Assembly: GCF_023715145.1 (NCBI RefSeq)
Contig: NZ_JAMBNP010000002.1
Coordinates: forward strand, 124,001-188,000
Length of the DNA: 64,000 nt
DNA from: Paenibacillus glycanilyticus
Lineage (GTDB): Bacteria; Bacillota; Bacilli; Paenibacillales; Paenibacillaceae
Direction: 5' to 3'
Part shown: one piece after another, positions 1 to 9,025 of the stretch
How the letters are laid out: each line of letters begins with the position of its first letter
How positions within the stretch are numbered: position 1 is the stretch's first letter
Notes under the pieces: model-generated
Databases searched by the model: none
What the model was told of the DNA's origin: nothing
What the model saw: only the letters and a program-made list of their open reading frames with translations
Program-made: the position numbers and the translations under genes

Positions 1-288
1 ATGCTGAAGGACGGCGTATTGTCGAAGCTGGACGTTGCGTTCTCCCGTGATTCGGATGAGAAGGTTTATGTACAGCATCGCATGCTTCAGAACGGCGAAG
101 AGCTGTACAAGTGGCTGGAGAACGGCGCGCATGTGTATGTCTGCGGCGACGAGAAGCATATGGCGCATGACGTGCAATCCGCACTTCTGACTATCATTAG
201 CCAGTATGGCGGTAAATCCTCGGAAGAAGCGGCGGCTTACCTGGCTGAGCTTCAGGAACAAGGACGCTACCAACGGGACGTATATTAA
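1..288 (+). CDS. cysJ: Sulfite reductase [NADPH] flavoprotein alpha subunit, C-terminal fragment
   Basis: The window opens inside this gene, so only the last 95 residues are seen; the true start lies upstream. The fragment is the end of a ferredoxin-NADP reductase-type NAD(P)H domain: it contains the VYVCGDEKHMA stretch typical of the nicotinamide-binding region and ends in an aromatic terminus (RYQRDVY), as CysJ and cytochrome P450 reductases do. CysJ passes electrons from NADPH through FAD and FMN to the CysI hemoprotein for reduction of sulfite to sulfide in cysteine synthesis. The sulfite reductase hemoprotein gene follows 78 bases downstream on the same strand, which supports the call. 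Confidence 0.9.
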   Translation: MLKDGVLSKLDVAFSRDSDEKVYVQHRMLQNGEELYKWLENGAHVYVCGDEKHMAHDVQSALLTIISQYGGKSSEEAAAYLAELQEQGRYQRDVY

Positions 289-366
289 GCGCTTGGATAA
301 GAGCGCATCGCAAGAATAGATCAAGAGAGTATGAACCCATATCTATGGGCAAAGGAGCTAACAGCA

Positions 367-2091
367 ATGGCAAAGAACCATAAAGTCGAGCCCGTCGGCG
401 GACCGCCGAGCGACGTGGAACATCTGAAACTGGAAAGCAACTACTTGCGCGGCTCGTTGACAGACTCGCTGGCAAACCGGATCACAGGCGGCCTGCCTGA
501 GCTCGACAACCGTCTTCTGAAGTTCCACGGCAGCTATATGCAGGACGACCGCGACTATCGCAATGAGCGCGAGAAGCAGAAGCTCGAGCCGTATTTTCAA
601 TTTATGCTTCGAGTCGTTACGCCGGGCGGCGTAGCGACTCCGGAGCAATGGCTTCTGATGGACAGTCTGGCTGACAAGTACGGAACAGGCAGCCTGAAGC
701 TGACAACGCGTCAAGCGTTCCAGCTGCACGGCGTATTGAAATGGAACCTGAAGAAGACGATTCAAGAAATTAACGACGCGATGCTTACGACACTGGCTGC
801 TTGCGGCGACGTTAGCCGTAACGTCATGTGCAACCCGAATCCGTACCAATCGGAGCTTCATAGCGAAGTGTTCCACTGGTCCCAGCAGCTGACATCGCAT
901 CTGGCGCCAAAAACGCCTGCGTACCATGAAATCTGGCTGGATGGCGAGAAGGTAGTGGACGGAGCGGAGCAAGGTGAAGTTGAACCGATTTACGGTCCGG
1001 TGTACCTGCCGCGTAAATTCAAGATCGGTATTGCGGTACCGCCTTCGAATGACGTGGACGTGTACTCGCAGGATCTTGGCTTTATTGCGATTGTTGGTGA
1101 GGACGGCAAGCTGGCCGGCTTTAACGTCAGCGTTGGCGGCGGCATGGGCATGACTCATGGCGACACGGCGACTTACCCGCAGCTTGCTAAAGTAATTGGC
1201 TTTATTACTCCGGATCAAGTACTGGATCTGGCGGAGAAGGTTGTCACGATTCAACGTGACTACGGCAACCGTTCTGTACGGAAATATGCCCGTTTCAAAT
1301 ATACGATCGACCGTCATGGCATGCCGTGGTTTATTGACGAGCTGCAAGACCGCTTGGGCTGGGAGCTTGCTCCTGCTCGGGAGTTCCATTTCGACCACAC
1401 TGGCGACCGTTACGGCTGGATCAAAGGCAAAGACGGCAAATGGAACCTGAACCTGTACGTTCAAGCCGGCCGCGTTGTGGATACGGAAGGCAATAAGCTG
1501 AGAACGGCGCTTCGCGAGATTGCAAAAATCCATACAGGCGATTTCCGTCTGACGGCTAACCAAAACCTCGTTATTGCGAACGTTACGACGCAGAAGAAAA
1601 CCAAGATCGTTGCCTTGCTGAAGGAATACGGCATTGCGGAAGGCTCGAATTACTCGGCTCTGCGCCGCAGCGCCTTGTCTTGCGTAGCTCTTCCGACTTG
1701 CGGTCTCGCCATGGCGGAAGCAGAACGCTACCTGCCTTCGCTGATCGATAGACTGGAGCCGATCCTTGCAAATGCAGGGCTTCAGGACAAAGAAATCAAT
1801 ATTCGCATGACGGGCTGCCCGAACGGCTGCGCACGTCCCGCGCTTGGCGAGATTTCGTTCATCGGCAAATCGCCAGGCAAATACAACATGTACATGGGGG
1901 CAGGCTTCTCCGGCGACCGCCTCAGCAAGATGTACAAAGAGAACATCGGGGAAGACGAAATTATTGATACCCTTACACCAATCATTCACCGCTATGCGGC
2001 TGAACGCAGCGATGGCGAGCATTTTGGCGACTTTGTTATCCGCGCGGGTTATGTGAAGGCTGTAACAGACGGAACAAACTTCCACGAATAA
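367..2091 (+). CDS. cysI: Sulfite reductase hemoprotein beta subunit
   Basis: The protein (574 residues from the chosen start) reduces sulfite to sulfide with six electrons from CysJ in assimilatory sulfur metabolism. The four cysteines that hold the coupled 4Fe-4S cluster and siroheme are visible as C439-x5-C445 (CVALPTC) and C484-x3-C488 (CPNGC), the same spacing as in the E. coli enzyme. The ATG at 367 is preferred to that at 331 because AAAGGAG lies 9 bases before it. It forms an operon with cysJ. A strong hairpin starts 10 bases after the stop and belongs to the neighbouring insertion element, but could also end transcription. Confidence 0.95.
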   Translation: MAKNHKVEPVGGPPSDVEHLKLESNYLRGSLTDSLANRITGGLPELDNRLLKFHGSYMQDDRDYRNEREKQKLEPYFQFMLRVVTPGGVATPEQWLLMDSLADKYGTGSLKLTTRQAFQLHGVLKWNLKKTIQEINDAMLTTLAACGDVSRNVMCNPNPYQSELHSEVFHWSQQLTSHLAPKTPAYHEIWLDGEKVVDGAEQGEVEPIYGPVYLPRKFKIGIAVPPSNDVDVYSQDLGFIAIVGEDGKLAGFNVSVGGGMGMTHGDTATYPQLAKVIGFITPDQVLDLAEKVVTIQRDYGNRSVRKYARFKYTIDRHGMPWFIDELQDRLGWELAPAREFHFDHTGDRYGWIKGKDGKWNLNLYVQAGRVVDTEGNKLRTALREIAKIHTGDFRLTANQNLVIANVTTQKKTKIVALLKEYGIAEGSNYSALRRSALSCVALPTCGLAMAEAERYLPSLIDRLEPILANAGLQDKEINIRMTGCPNGCARPALGEISFIGKSPGKYNMYMGAGFSGDRLSKMYKENIGEDEIIDTLTPIIHRYAAERSDGEHFGDFVIRAGYVKAVTDGTNFHE

Positions 2092-2100
2092 AGAAAAAAA

Positions 2101-2143
2101 GGGGTGTCCCATAAGTCATGTAAATGACGATGGGACACCCCCT
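2101..2143 (+). terminator. Hairpin at the left end of IS copy 1, possible terminator of cysJI
   Basis: GGGGTGTCCCA pairs with TGGGACACCCC around a loop that itself holds the short inverted pair GTCAT/ATGAC; it is followed by CTTTG. The same structure occurs at 57965-58018 beside the other IS copy. It is the IS end and, lying 10 bases after cysI, may also terminate that transcript. Confidence 0.6.
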
Positions 2144-2393
2144 TTGTTTGTATTTGGGCTAAACAGCAGCCTGCGCATGAAATGTTCTTCCGATCGCCAT
2201 TGCTCAGGGATTCCTTCGAATCAACGAGGTACGGTTGGCATCCCTTCACAAAAGCGAACGCTGACGCTTCTCCAGAATCATTTCATGCTCCGTCTGCCCT
2301 TAACCTGTTCATAAAATGCTCAAACAAAAAGAAGCCGACCCTTGTTAAAATGGAGGTACCACCCAACCATTCTAAGTAAAGAGAGGCTTCTTT

Positions 2394-3095
2394 ATGTACA
2401 AAGAATATACCATGGATCAACTGTCCTTGCCAATGGACTTACAAGAAGATATCCCCGAAAATCATCTCGTACGCGTCATAAACGATGCGGTCAATCTCTT
2501 AGATATGAAGCTCTTCACCAAAGCTTATCCCGGAGGTGGCCGGGACAGCTACCACCCCAAAATGCTCATGAAAGTCGGTTATCTACGCGTATACACAGCG
2601 CATCTACTCCTCTCGCCAAATTGCCAAAGCAGTACGTGAAAATATCATGTTTATGTGGCTGGCTGCTAGGCAACGTCCAGATTTCCGGACCATTAACCGT
2701 TTCCGCTCTGAACGTATGAAAGACGTTCTAGAGACGGTATTTACAGCTGTTCTTCAGTTTCTCAAGGAAGAGAACTTCATCAAGCTGGAGCACTACTTCT
2801 TGGATGGGACGAAAATCGAGGCGAATGCCAACCGTTACACATAAAGGTCAGCATGGAATATCTTCGACTCAAGCAGCAAGCGAGAGAGCAACTAAAGAGC
2901 GAGGATGGACATGCCTTGTCGGTTCGACGGATGCATGAGCCGGAAAGTGTGTTTGGCCAAATAAAGAATAACCGGGGATTCCGCAGATTTCTGCTTCGAG
3001 GCTTGCCGAAAGTGAGCCTCGAGGTCGGGTGGCTTTCCCTTGCCCATAACTTGCTGAAGAAAGCAGCAAGAGCAAAAATATCGCTGTCAGGGTAA
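2394..3095 (+). pseudogene. IS1182-type transposase, frameshifted and internally deleted
   Basis: Three pieces of one transposase are seen. Residues from 2394 (starting MYKEYTMDQLSLP after an AGAGAGG site) read until about 2580, where one extra base relative to copy 2 shifts the frame. The second piece (motif MFMWLAARQRPDFRTINRFR and DGTKIEANANRYT) runs to a stop at about 2843. There the central catalytic region of some 340 residues is missing and the sequence jumps to the C-terminal part (HEPESVFGQIKNNRGFRRF) ending at 3095. The N-terminal motif set and the VFGQIKNNRGFRRF end are typical of IS1182 DDE transposases. Not functional. Confidence 0.85.
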
Positions 3096-3194
3096 CCCTC
3101 TGCAGCGATATTTTCATGAAAAAACGTTTTTATTTACCTATGCGAGCCGTCTTTATAGTGAGCGATCACCTTTTGAGACGGCCGCTTTTTCTTG

Positions 3195-4358
3195 TTAACC
3201 TTTGTAGGGCAGGTTCAATACGGGAACCTGCAAGAAGTTCTGGATCGCTAAGGCGCAAGCGCCCAGCGCGCAGGATTTTTTGCCGATTGTGGAGATTTTA
3301 ATCTCCCGGTAATGACTGACTCTGGAGTTCAAATTCTGTTCAATGATACGCAGGGAATCCGGATAAATCCGTAGCAATTCACTGTCCAGTACAACGACCT
3401 CAGGGTTATAAATATTGATAATGTTGTTTAACCCGATCGAGAGATAGTAGATGAACTGCTCCATTATCTCAGTCACTTCTTGATCCTTATCCCGGATCCA
3501 GCGTTCGATATGCGCATAAGTGATTTCAACATCCGGTTTCCCGGCACGAAGCAGCTGGAGCACGCTTGTCTCGGAAGCATATTTCTCCCAGCAGCCTTTA
3601 TTGCCGCAATTGCACGGCTGGCCGCCCGGTACAACAATCATATGGCCAATCTCCCCGGCAAAGCCGTCTCGTCCCCGGAAGAAGGAGTCGTTAATCATCA
3701 TTCCCATCCCAATACCGGAGTACAGTGTTACGCTTAGCAGATCGTCTGTCTCATGATGGAAAAAGACGCGCTCTGCGAAGGCGCTTAGGTTGGCGTTATT
3801 CTCGAGCTTTACTTCAAGGCCAAGCGCATGCTCGAGATCGCGCTTCAGCGGAACATCATGCCAGTCGAAGGAAGGAATATAGTGGATCACTTCATCCGTG
3901 GATACAAGGCCGTGAATGGCGATAACGATGCCGATAATGCCGTGCCGGCTTGCTGCAAACCGCTCCCGATAATGCTTGATTTGAGCAATCAGCAGGGACA
4001 GAATGTCAGGGTAGGAAGTGGTCTGCAGCTTTATCGTGTCGGACAGGACAAGCGAGCCTTGAAGATCGGATATCGCAAAGGAGATCTGGTCAAATTCCAG
4101 ATCGATGCCTATCGCGTAACCTGCCTCAGCATTAATGGTTAGCATAATCGGCTTGCGTCCAACCAAGTTATACTCGATCTCCTTCTCAACCACTAACTCT
4201 TCGTCGAGCAGATCGGCTACTTGGCCGGATACGGTCGCCCGGGTGAGGGCGGTTGCTTTGGATACATCGGCTCTGGACAGCATGCCTTCCTTCAATATTT
4301 CCTTCAGAATCAGAGAACGATTCATTTTCTTTATATAAGAAGCATCTCCGGTAATCAT
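3195..4358 (-). CDS. ROK-family (XylR/NagC-type) transcriptional repressor
   Basis: 387 residues. The N-terminal 70 residues form a winged helix-turn-helix (LSRADVSKATALTRATVSGQ), followed by a ROK sugar-kinase-like domain. The ROK zinc site is visible as C249, C251 and C256 (CNCGNKGC). AGGAGG lies 9 bases before the ATG. The gene is divergent from the nickel-pincer operon at 4551 and a XylR-like palindrome lies between them, so it probably represses that operon and is released by a sugar, sugar acid or phosphorylated derivative. Its own leader carries two hairpin repeats (4374-4470). The inducer cannot be read from sequence. Confidence 0.9.
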   Translation of the reverse strand: MITGDASYIKKMNRSLILKEILKEGMLSRADVSKATALTRATVSGQVADLLDEELVVEKEIEYNLVGRKPIMLTINAEAGYAIGIDLEFDQISFAISDLQGSLVLSDTIKLQTTSYPDILSLLIAQIKHYRERFAASRHGIIGIVIAIHGLVSTDEVIHYIPSFDWHDVPLKRDLEHALGLEVKLENNANLSAFAERVFFHHETDDLLSVTLYSGIGMGMMINDSFFRGRDGFAGEIGHMIVVPGGQPCNCGNKGCWEKYASETSVLQLLRAGKPDVEITYAHIERWIRDKDQEVTEIMEQFIYYLSIGLNNIINIYNPEVVVLDSELLRIYPDSLRIIEQNLNSRVSHYREIKISTIGKKSCALGACALAIQNFLQVPVLNLPYKG

Positions 4359-4373
4359 TTATGGTTTCCTCCT

Positions 4374-4470
4374 AAAAAGAATCGTCACGCGCTTTTTGTG
4401 ACGATTCTTTACTTCGTAAGCATAAGCTTAAAGAATCGTCACGCGCTTTTCGTGGCGATTCTTACTTCGT
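4374..4470 (-). repeat. Two hairpin repeats in the leader of the ROK gene
   Basis: Two direct copies of about 41-56 bases. The copy nearest the gene has a perfect 13-base stem (AAAGAATCGTCAC with GTGACGATTCTTT) around a loop rich in T and GCGC; the second has one mismatch. They are separated by the linker ACTTCGTAAGCATAAGCTT. Read on the gene strand, the last arm runs directly into the AGGAGG ribosome binding site. Related repeats lie before the genes at 23710 and 46781. Confidence 0.85.
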
Positions 4471-4473
4471 TCG

Positions 4474-4502
4474 TTGACAATGAGGTTGGTGCTTGATACA
4501 TT
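4474..4502 (+). promoter_or_regulatory. Sigma-A promoter of the nickel-pincer operon
   Basis: TTGACA at 4474-4479, 17-base spacer, TACATT at 4497-4502. A consensus -35 and fair -10 place the start of transcription just before the palindrome at 4513. Confidence 0.6.
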
Positions 4503-4512
4503 GATAATACAA

Positions 4513-4540
4513 TTAATTCGTTTAATAAACAAACAAATTA
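4513..4540 (+). promoter_or_regulatory. Candidate ROK repressor operator
   Basis: The sequence TAATTCGTTT-aat-AAACAAACAAATTA has inverted arms and resembles XylR-type operators (TTnGTTTn-centre-nAAACnAA). It lies just downstream of the predicted transcription start and between the ROK gene and its divergent target, where a repressor would block elongation or initiation. Confidence 0.6.
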
Positions 4541-4550
4541 TTCGGGACGA

Positions 4551-5837
4551 ATGGGAGTGATGAGAAGGATGGGTATTTTGCAGGATCTGGTCAAAGACAT
4601 ACCAATTCCACGCATGGCCAAGGTGAAGGTGAACTTTGATGATACGAAGATTGACGACATCGCAGGCGAGCTTCTGCCTAAGCTTCAGCGAGAGCAAATA
4701 ATAAGCCGGGTTAAGCCGGGCATGGAGATTGCTATCGCCGTTGGCAGCCGCGGGCTGGACCGTCTGGTGGAAATTACGGCGGTTACCGTACAATTTCTGA
4801 AGGATGCCGGGGCGAAGCCGTTTATCGTTCCAAGCATGGGAAGCCATGGCGGCGCTACTGCAGAGGGTCAGCGTGAAGTGTTGGCGCATCTGGGAGTGAC
4901 CGAGGAAACCGTCAAATGCGAGATTCGTTCCTCCATGGAGGTTATTCAGCTTGGAGAGCTTCCGAATGGCCTTCCCGTTTATATTGATAAATTCGCTGCG
5001 GCAGCGGACGGCATTGTCGTGATTAACCGGGTTAAGCCGCATACGGCGTTTAGAGGCAATGTGGAAAGCGGTATCATGAAGATGATCAGCATCGGCCTTG
5101 GCAAGCAAAGAGGGGCGGAAGCGTGCCACCAGCTTGGCTTCAAATATATGGCCGAGAATGTCCCGGCTATGGCGAAGCTCATTATGGAGCAAAAGCCCGT
5201 GTTGTTTGGCGTAGCCTCGATTGAGAACGCTTTTGACAAAGTAAGGTTCATTGAAACGCTGACGCCGGATGAGATTGTAGAGCGTGAGCCGCAATTCCTC
5301 GCACAAGCGAAAGAGCTTCTGCCAAAGCTGTTTTTCGACCAGCTGGATGTCCTGATTATTGACCAGATCGGCAAGAACATCAGCGGCGACGGAATGGATC
5401 CGAATATTACCGGCCGCTATCCGACTCCTTATGCCCATGGCGGACCGGATGTGAACAAGATGGCGGTACTCGACCTGACGCATCAGACGGAAGGCAACGC
5501 TAACGGCGTAGGAACGGCAGATTTTACGACGCAGCGTCTTGTCGACAAGATGGATCTGGAGAAAACGTATGCGAACGGTCTCACGTCAACGGTCGTGGCG
5601 CCAACGAAGATTGCCACAACCCTTCCGAACGACCGAGAAACGATTCAAGCTTCGATTAAGACCTGCAATATCTTGCATTTTGACCAGGTGAAGATGGTGC
5701 GGATTAAGAACACGCTCGAGATTGGCGAGATCGAAGTGTCGGAAGCGCTTCTTGAATATGTAAAGCATCATCCGCGAATGGAAGTTGCAGTAGACTTATA
5801 TGAGCTTGAGTTTGACAGTAACGGGAATTTGTTCTAG
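4551..5837 (+). CDS. LarA-like nickel-pincer 2-hydroxyacid racemase/epimerase (probable sugar-acid 2-epimerase)
   Basis: 428 residues of the lactate racemase (LarA, DUF2088) superfamily, which interconverts the C2 configuration of 2-hydroxy acids by hydride transfer using a nickel-pincer nucleotide. Likely active-site residues are H99 in PSMGSHGG, H164 in RVKPHTAFRGN and the probable cofactor lysine K177 in SGIMKMISIGLG. The family includes racemases for lactate, malate, phenyllactate and hydroxyglutarate, and a D-gluconate 2-epimerase. The neighbours here are a sugar-acid-type dehydrogenase and a gluconate-kinase-like protein, with all cofactor genes, so a gluconate/mannonate-type substrate is inferred. 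ATG codons at 4551, 4560 and 4569 are all possible; none has a clearly superior ribosome binding site. Confidence 0.85.
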   Translation: MGVMRRMGILQDLVKDIPIPRMAKVKVNFDDTKIDDIAGELLPKLQREQIISRVKPGMEIAIAVGSRGLDRLVEITAVTVQFLKDAGAKPFIVPSMGSHGGATAEGQREVLAHLGVTEETVKCEIRSSMEVIQLGELPNGLPVYIDKFAAAADGIVVINRVKPHTAFRGNVESGIMKMISIGLGKQRGAEACHQLGFKYMAENVPAMAKLIMEQKPVLFGVASIENAFDKVRFIETLTPDEIVEREPQFLAQAKELLPKLFFDQLDVLIIDQIGKNISGDGMDPNITGRYPTPYAHGGPDVNKMAVLDLTHQTEGNANGVGTADFTTQRLVDKMDLEKTYANGLTSTVVAPTKIATTLPNDRETIQASIKTCNILHFDQVKMVRIKNTLEIGEIEVSEALLEYVKHHPRMEVAVDLYELEFDSNGNLF

Positions 5838-5864
5838 ATCCGAGATAACGGGGAGAGATTAGAC

Positions 5865-6638
5865 ATGACATCGAATTTATTTGATTTGACGGGGAAAACA
5901 GCGGCCGTTATTGGCGGTAACAGCGTGCTTGGCTCATCGATGGCTGCGGGCCTAGCCGCTCATGGAGCGCATGTGGCTATTGTTGGTCGCAATCTGGAGA
6001 AAACGCAGGATGTTGTAGATTCCATAATTAGCAGCGGCGGCCGAGCAAAGGCGTTCCAGGCGGATGTCGTGTCGAAGGATTCCTTGCTGCAGGTACAGTC
6101 CGAGATTGAGGCGTGGAGAGGCGGATGCGATATCCTGCTGAACGCGCCGGGCAAGAATAGCGCAACTCCATTCTTCGAGCTGGAGATGGAGGAGTGGGAT
6201 GACATTATGGAGGTCAATCTGAAAGGGATTGTGCTCACCTGCCAGATCTTTGCCAAGCGGATGATTGAACAGCAGCGGACGGGCAGCATTATTAACATTT
6301 CGTCTGTATCATCTACTACGCCGTTGTCCAGAGTGTTTACTTACTCCGTGTCCAAGGCTGGACTTAACAGTGTAACGCAGTTCCTGGCCCGCGAATTCGC
6401 CGAGCAGGGAATTCGGGTGAATGCTATTATTCCGGGGTTCTTCCCGGCGGAGCAGAATCGTAAAATCTTAAGCGAGGAACGCGTTGCCTCCATTATGAGC
6501 CATACGCCGATGAACCGGTTCGGAACACCGGAAGAGCTGCAAGGCGCAGCCGTATGGCTGGCTTCGGAGAAAGCATCGGGCTTCGTAACGGGAACATTGG
6601 TCCGCGTCGACGGCGGTTTCGGCAGCATGACGATCTAG
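5865..6638 (+). CDS. Short-chain dehydrogenase/reductase, sugar-acid type
   Basis: 257 residues with an SDR Rossmann fold. The cofactor loop is GGNSVLGSSMA (residues 17-27), the NNAG motif appears as LNAPG, and the catalytic set is S146/S147, Y160 and K164 (YSVSK). The C-terminal VDGGF motif is like that of mannonate oxidoreductases and gluconate 5-dehydrogenases. It lies 27 bases after the epimerase gene with GGGGAGAG before the ATG, so it is translated from the same message. It probably oxidises or reduces the sugar acid handled by the epimerase; direction and substrate are inference. Confidence 0.85.
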   Translation: MTSNLFDLTGKTAAVIGGNSVLGSSMAAGLAAHGAHVAIVGRNLEKTQDVVDSIISSGGRAKAFQADVVSKDSLLQVQSEIEAWRGGCDILLNAPGKNSATPFFELEMEEWDDIMEVNLKGIVLTCQIFAKRMIEQQRTGSIINISSVSSTTPLSRVFTYSVSKAGLNSVTQFLAREFAEQGIRVNAIIPGFFPAEQNRKILSEERVASIMSHTPMNRFGTPEELQGAAVWLASEKASGFVTGTLVRVDGGFGSMTI

Positions 6639-6646
6639 AGAGGGGA

Positions 6647-7456
6647 ATGGGAGTGCCGACTGATAAGTACGTAGCGTTGCAGGATATTCTCCGCGAGATG
6701 GGATCGGTTGTTGTGGCCTTCTCCGGAGGGGTGGACAGCACCTTTTTGTTAAAAGCGGCCGTAGAAACGTTAGGAGCAGAGCATGTGCTCGCCGTCACGG
6801 CCGATTCGGAGACTTATCCGACCAGCGAGCTGGAGGAAGCGAAGCAGCTGGCGAAGCTGATCGGCGTGCGGCATGAAGTGATCTCGACTTCGGAGCTTGC
6901 GATTCCGGGTTATGCGGAGAACAATAAGAACCGTTGTTATTTTTGCAAAAGCAGCTTGTTTGATCATCTGGCACCGCTGCTGGAAGAACGTTCTTTTGCC
7001 AATCTCGTGTACGGCGTTATTGCGGATGACAAGAACGAACACCGTCCCGGCATGCAGGCAGCGAAGGAAAGAGGCGTGAGAGGCCCTTTGCTTGAGGCGG
7101 ATTTATATAAGCAAGAGATCAGGGAATTGTCCAATGCTTTTGGCCTGCCGACATGGGATAAACCGTCGTTTGCTTGCCTGTCCTCCCGGATCGCGTATGG
7201 CGAACGGATAACAAACGAGAAGCTTCTGAAGGTAGAACGCGCGGAGGCTTACTTGAAATCGCTCCGTATTCGCCAGGTACGCGTGCGTACTCACGACGAG
7301 ATTGCTAGAATAGAGGTAGAACCTGGCGATATGCCGCTTGTTCTCGCCCATCACGGAGCTATAGTGGAGCAGCTTCAAGCCTTTGGTTATAAATACGTAA
7401 CCCTTGACCTGCTGGGATACAAGAGCGGCAGCATGAATCGATCGCTTAATCTATAA
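6647..7456 (+). CDS. larE: Nickel-pincer cofactor sulfur transferase LarE
   Basis: 269 residues. LarE is an ATP-dependent enzyme that puts sulfur onto the pyridinium dicarboxylate mononucleotide made by LarB. The PP-loop SGGVDSTFL is at residues 26-34. Cysteines stand at 97 and 100 (CYFC) and 177 (PSFACLSSR). C177 matches the position of the sacrificial cysteine of the Lactiplantibacillus plantarum enzyme; the additional CxxC pair suggests either extra sulfur handling or an iron-sulfur type, which I cannot decide. The ATG at 6647 follows GAGAGGGG; the longer upstream reading overlaps the dehydrogenase and is rejected. Confidence 0.92.
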   Translation: MGVPTDKYVALQDILREMGSVVVAFSGGVDSTFLLKAAVETLGAEHVLAVTADSETYPTSELEEAKQLAKLIGVRHEVISTSELAIPGYAENNKNRCYFCKSSLFDHLAPLLEERSFANLVYGVIADDKNEHRPGMQAAKERGVRGPLLEADLYKQEIRELSNAFGLPTWDKPSFACLSSRIAYGERITNEKLLKVERAEAYLKSLRIRQVRVRTHDEIARIEVEPGDMPLVLAHHGAIVEQLQAFGYKYVTLDLLGYKSGSMNRSLNL

Positions 7457-7525
7457 TTTTGGCCAAAAACGTTTGCTGCTCCTCCTAAGGACGGCGCAGC
7501 CGTTTAAGCTTGGGGGAAAAGTCGA

Positions 7526-8998
7526 ATGTCAAAATACGTAATGGGGCTTGATCTGGGCACCACCAGTGCCAAAGCCTGTATCTTTAACCGGGTAGGCCAT
7601 CTCGTTGCGGAAGCGGAGGAGCTTGTCCTCTCCGAATATCCGAAGGTAGGCTGGGTCCAGCAGGATGCTGCCGCTATCGAGCGCTCGGCCGTTCTGGCCG
7701 TGAAGAATGTCGTTCAGAAAGCAGGCATTGCCAAGGATGAGATTGCCGTAATCGGCTTCTCCGCGGCTATGCACTCTCTTGTGCCGGTGAGCGAAGAGGG
7801 CATGCCCTTATCTCCCGCGTTTATCTGGTCCGACGGAAGAGGTACCGATCAGGTTGACCGGTTGACGGAAGTAGAGCGGCAACAGTTCTATACGCGCACG
7901 GGTACACCGGTTCATCCGATGACACCCTTCATGAAGCTGCTATGGATGAAGGAAACCGGCTTCGAGCCTTATCATCAGGCTGCTTATTTCATGTCCATTA
8001 AGGAATACCTGATCTATTGCTGGTTTGGGAAAAGGGTCATAGATTACTCCATGGCATCCGCTACCGGCTTATTTAATCCCTCCGTTCTCGAATGGGATAA
8101 AGATATCCTTGAGCTGGCGGGCATCCGTGCTGCCCAGTTATCGGAGATTGTAGCTCCCACAACGTTATTGGGAACGATCAAGGAAGAAATTGCAGCGGAG
8201 ATGGGCATTGCTTCTGCGGTACCCGTGGCTATCGGTGCAGCCGACGGCCAGCTGGCCAATCTGGGGATTGGCGCGCTTCTGCCGGGAGAGGTTGCGGTAT
8301 CGGTCGGAACAAGCGGTGCAATCCGGCAGGTAACGAATGAAGCGAAAGTGAGCAGCCGCGGCGAGACGTTTTGTTATTCTTTTACAGAGGATTCCTATAT
8401 TATAGGCGGTCCTACGAATAATGGCGGCATCGCGCTCCAATGGCTGAAGCAGCTATTGAACGATCAAGGCAGCTACGAGAGCTTCCTTGCGGAAGCCGGA
8501 CAATCGGCTCCCGGAGCGGAAGGTCTGCTGTTCCTCCCGTACATTAACGGGGAGAGGGCGCCGCTGTGGAATCAACGGGCGAGAGGCAACTTTTACGGAA
8601 TGACGGTAGCTCATACAAAGGCGCATTATGTTCGCGCCGTACTGGAAGGGATAACGTTCAATCTCTATCAGATTGGACGAGCTCTCGAGCAGCTTGCAGG
8701 TCCTTCGCGGAAAATATATGTGAACGGCGGCTTGGCGCGCTCGCCAATCTGGCTGCAGATGATGGCAGATATTTTTGATGCGGAGATTTATGTCTCCGAG
8801 AATCATCACAGCGCAGCTTGGGGAGCGGCTTGGATAGGACTTGTAGCCATCGGGGAAGAGAAAGATTTGGCTTCAATTAAGCAGAATATCCCGATGGGCC
8901 AAGCGGTTCTTCCCAACCAGGAGAACAGCCTGGTGTATAAGGCCGTTTATGAACGATACGAGAAATTGGCAGCTAGTATTGCAGCATTGTTCGAATAG
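7526..8998 (+). CDS. FGGY-family carbohydrate kinase, gluconate-kinase-like
   Basis: 490 residues, the usual length of FGGY kinases. The N-terminal phosphate-binding motif GLDLGTTSAKA is at residues 7-17, the second half begins near AIGAADGQLANLG, and VGTSGAIRQV matches the adenosine-side motif. The order of motifs (FSAAMHSLVPV, RTGTPVHPMTP, SIKEYL, DYSMASATG) closely follows Bacillus gluconate kinase GntK rather than xylulokinase. It would phosphorylate the open-chain acid produced by the epimerase/dehydrogenase pair, feeding 6-phosphogluconate or a similar product into central metabolism. The gene sits between larE and larB, tying it to the nickel cofactor genes. Confidence 0.8.
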   Translation: MSKYVMGLDLGTTSAKACIFNRVGHLVAEAEELVLSEYPKVGWVQQDAAAIERSAVLAVKNVVQKAGIAKDEIAVIGFSAAMHSLVPVSEEGMPLSPAFIWSDGRGTDQVDRLTEVERQQFYTRTGTPVHPMTPFMKLLWMKETGFEPYHQAAYFMSIKEYLIYCWFGKRVIDYSMASATGLFNPSVLEWDKDILELAGIRAAQLSEIVAPTTLLGTIKEEIAAEMGIASAVPVAIGAADGQLANLGIGALLPGEVAVSVGTSGAIRQVTNEAKVSSRGETFCYSFTEDSYIIGGPTNNGGIALQWLKQLLNDQGSYESFLAEAGQSAPGAEGLLFLPYINGERAPLWNQRARGNFYGMTVAHTKAHYVRAVLEGITFNLYQIGRALEQLAGPSRKIYVNGGLARSPIWLQMMADIFDAEIYVSENHHSAAWGAAWIGLVAIGEEKDLASIKQNIPMGQAVLPNQENSLVYKAVYERYEKLAASIAALFE

Positions 8999-9025
8999 AT
9001 CCGATGCGGTTTAAGAGGTGAATAC

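Larger units (their letters stand above)
2100..3187 (+). mobile_element. Decayed IS1182-family element, copy 1
   Basis: About 1.1 kb lying between cysI and the ROK regulator. The left end begins GGGGTGTCCC and forms a hairpin; the right end is CTTTTGAGACGGCC, whose complement begins GGGGCCGTCTC-like sequence in copy 2, so the two ends form an imperfect inverted repeat. The leader between the left end and the transposase start is clearly homologous to that of the copy at 56288-58017. The middle of the transposase gene has been deleted, so this copy cannot move by itself. The family call rests on the transposase motifs described in the next entry. Confidence 0.8.

Noticed and set aside
358..2112. 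A 584-codon open frame on the minus strand across the whole of cysI
   Set aside because: It mirrors the codon pattern of cysI, has no ribosome binding site or domain, and cysI is certain from its four cluster cysteines.
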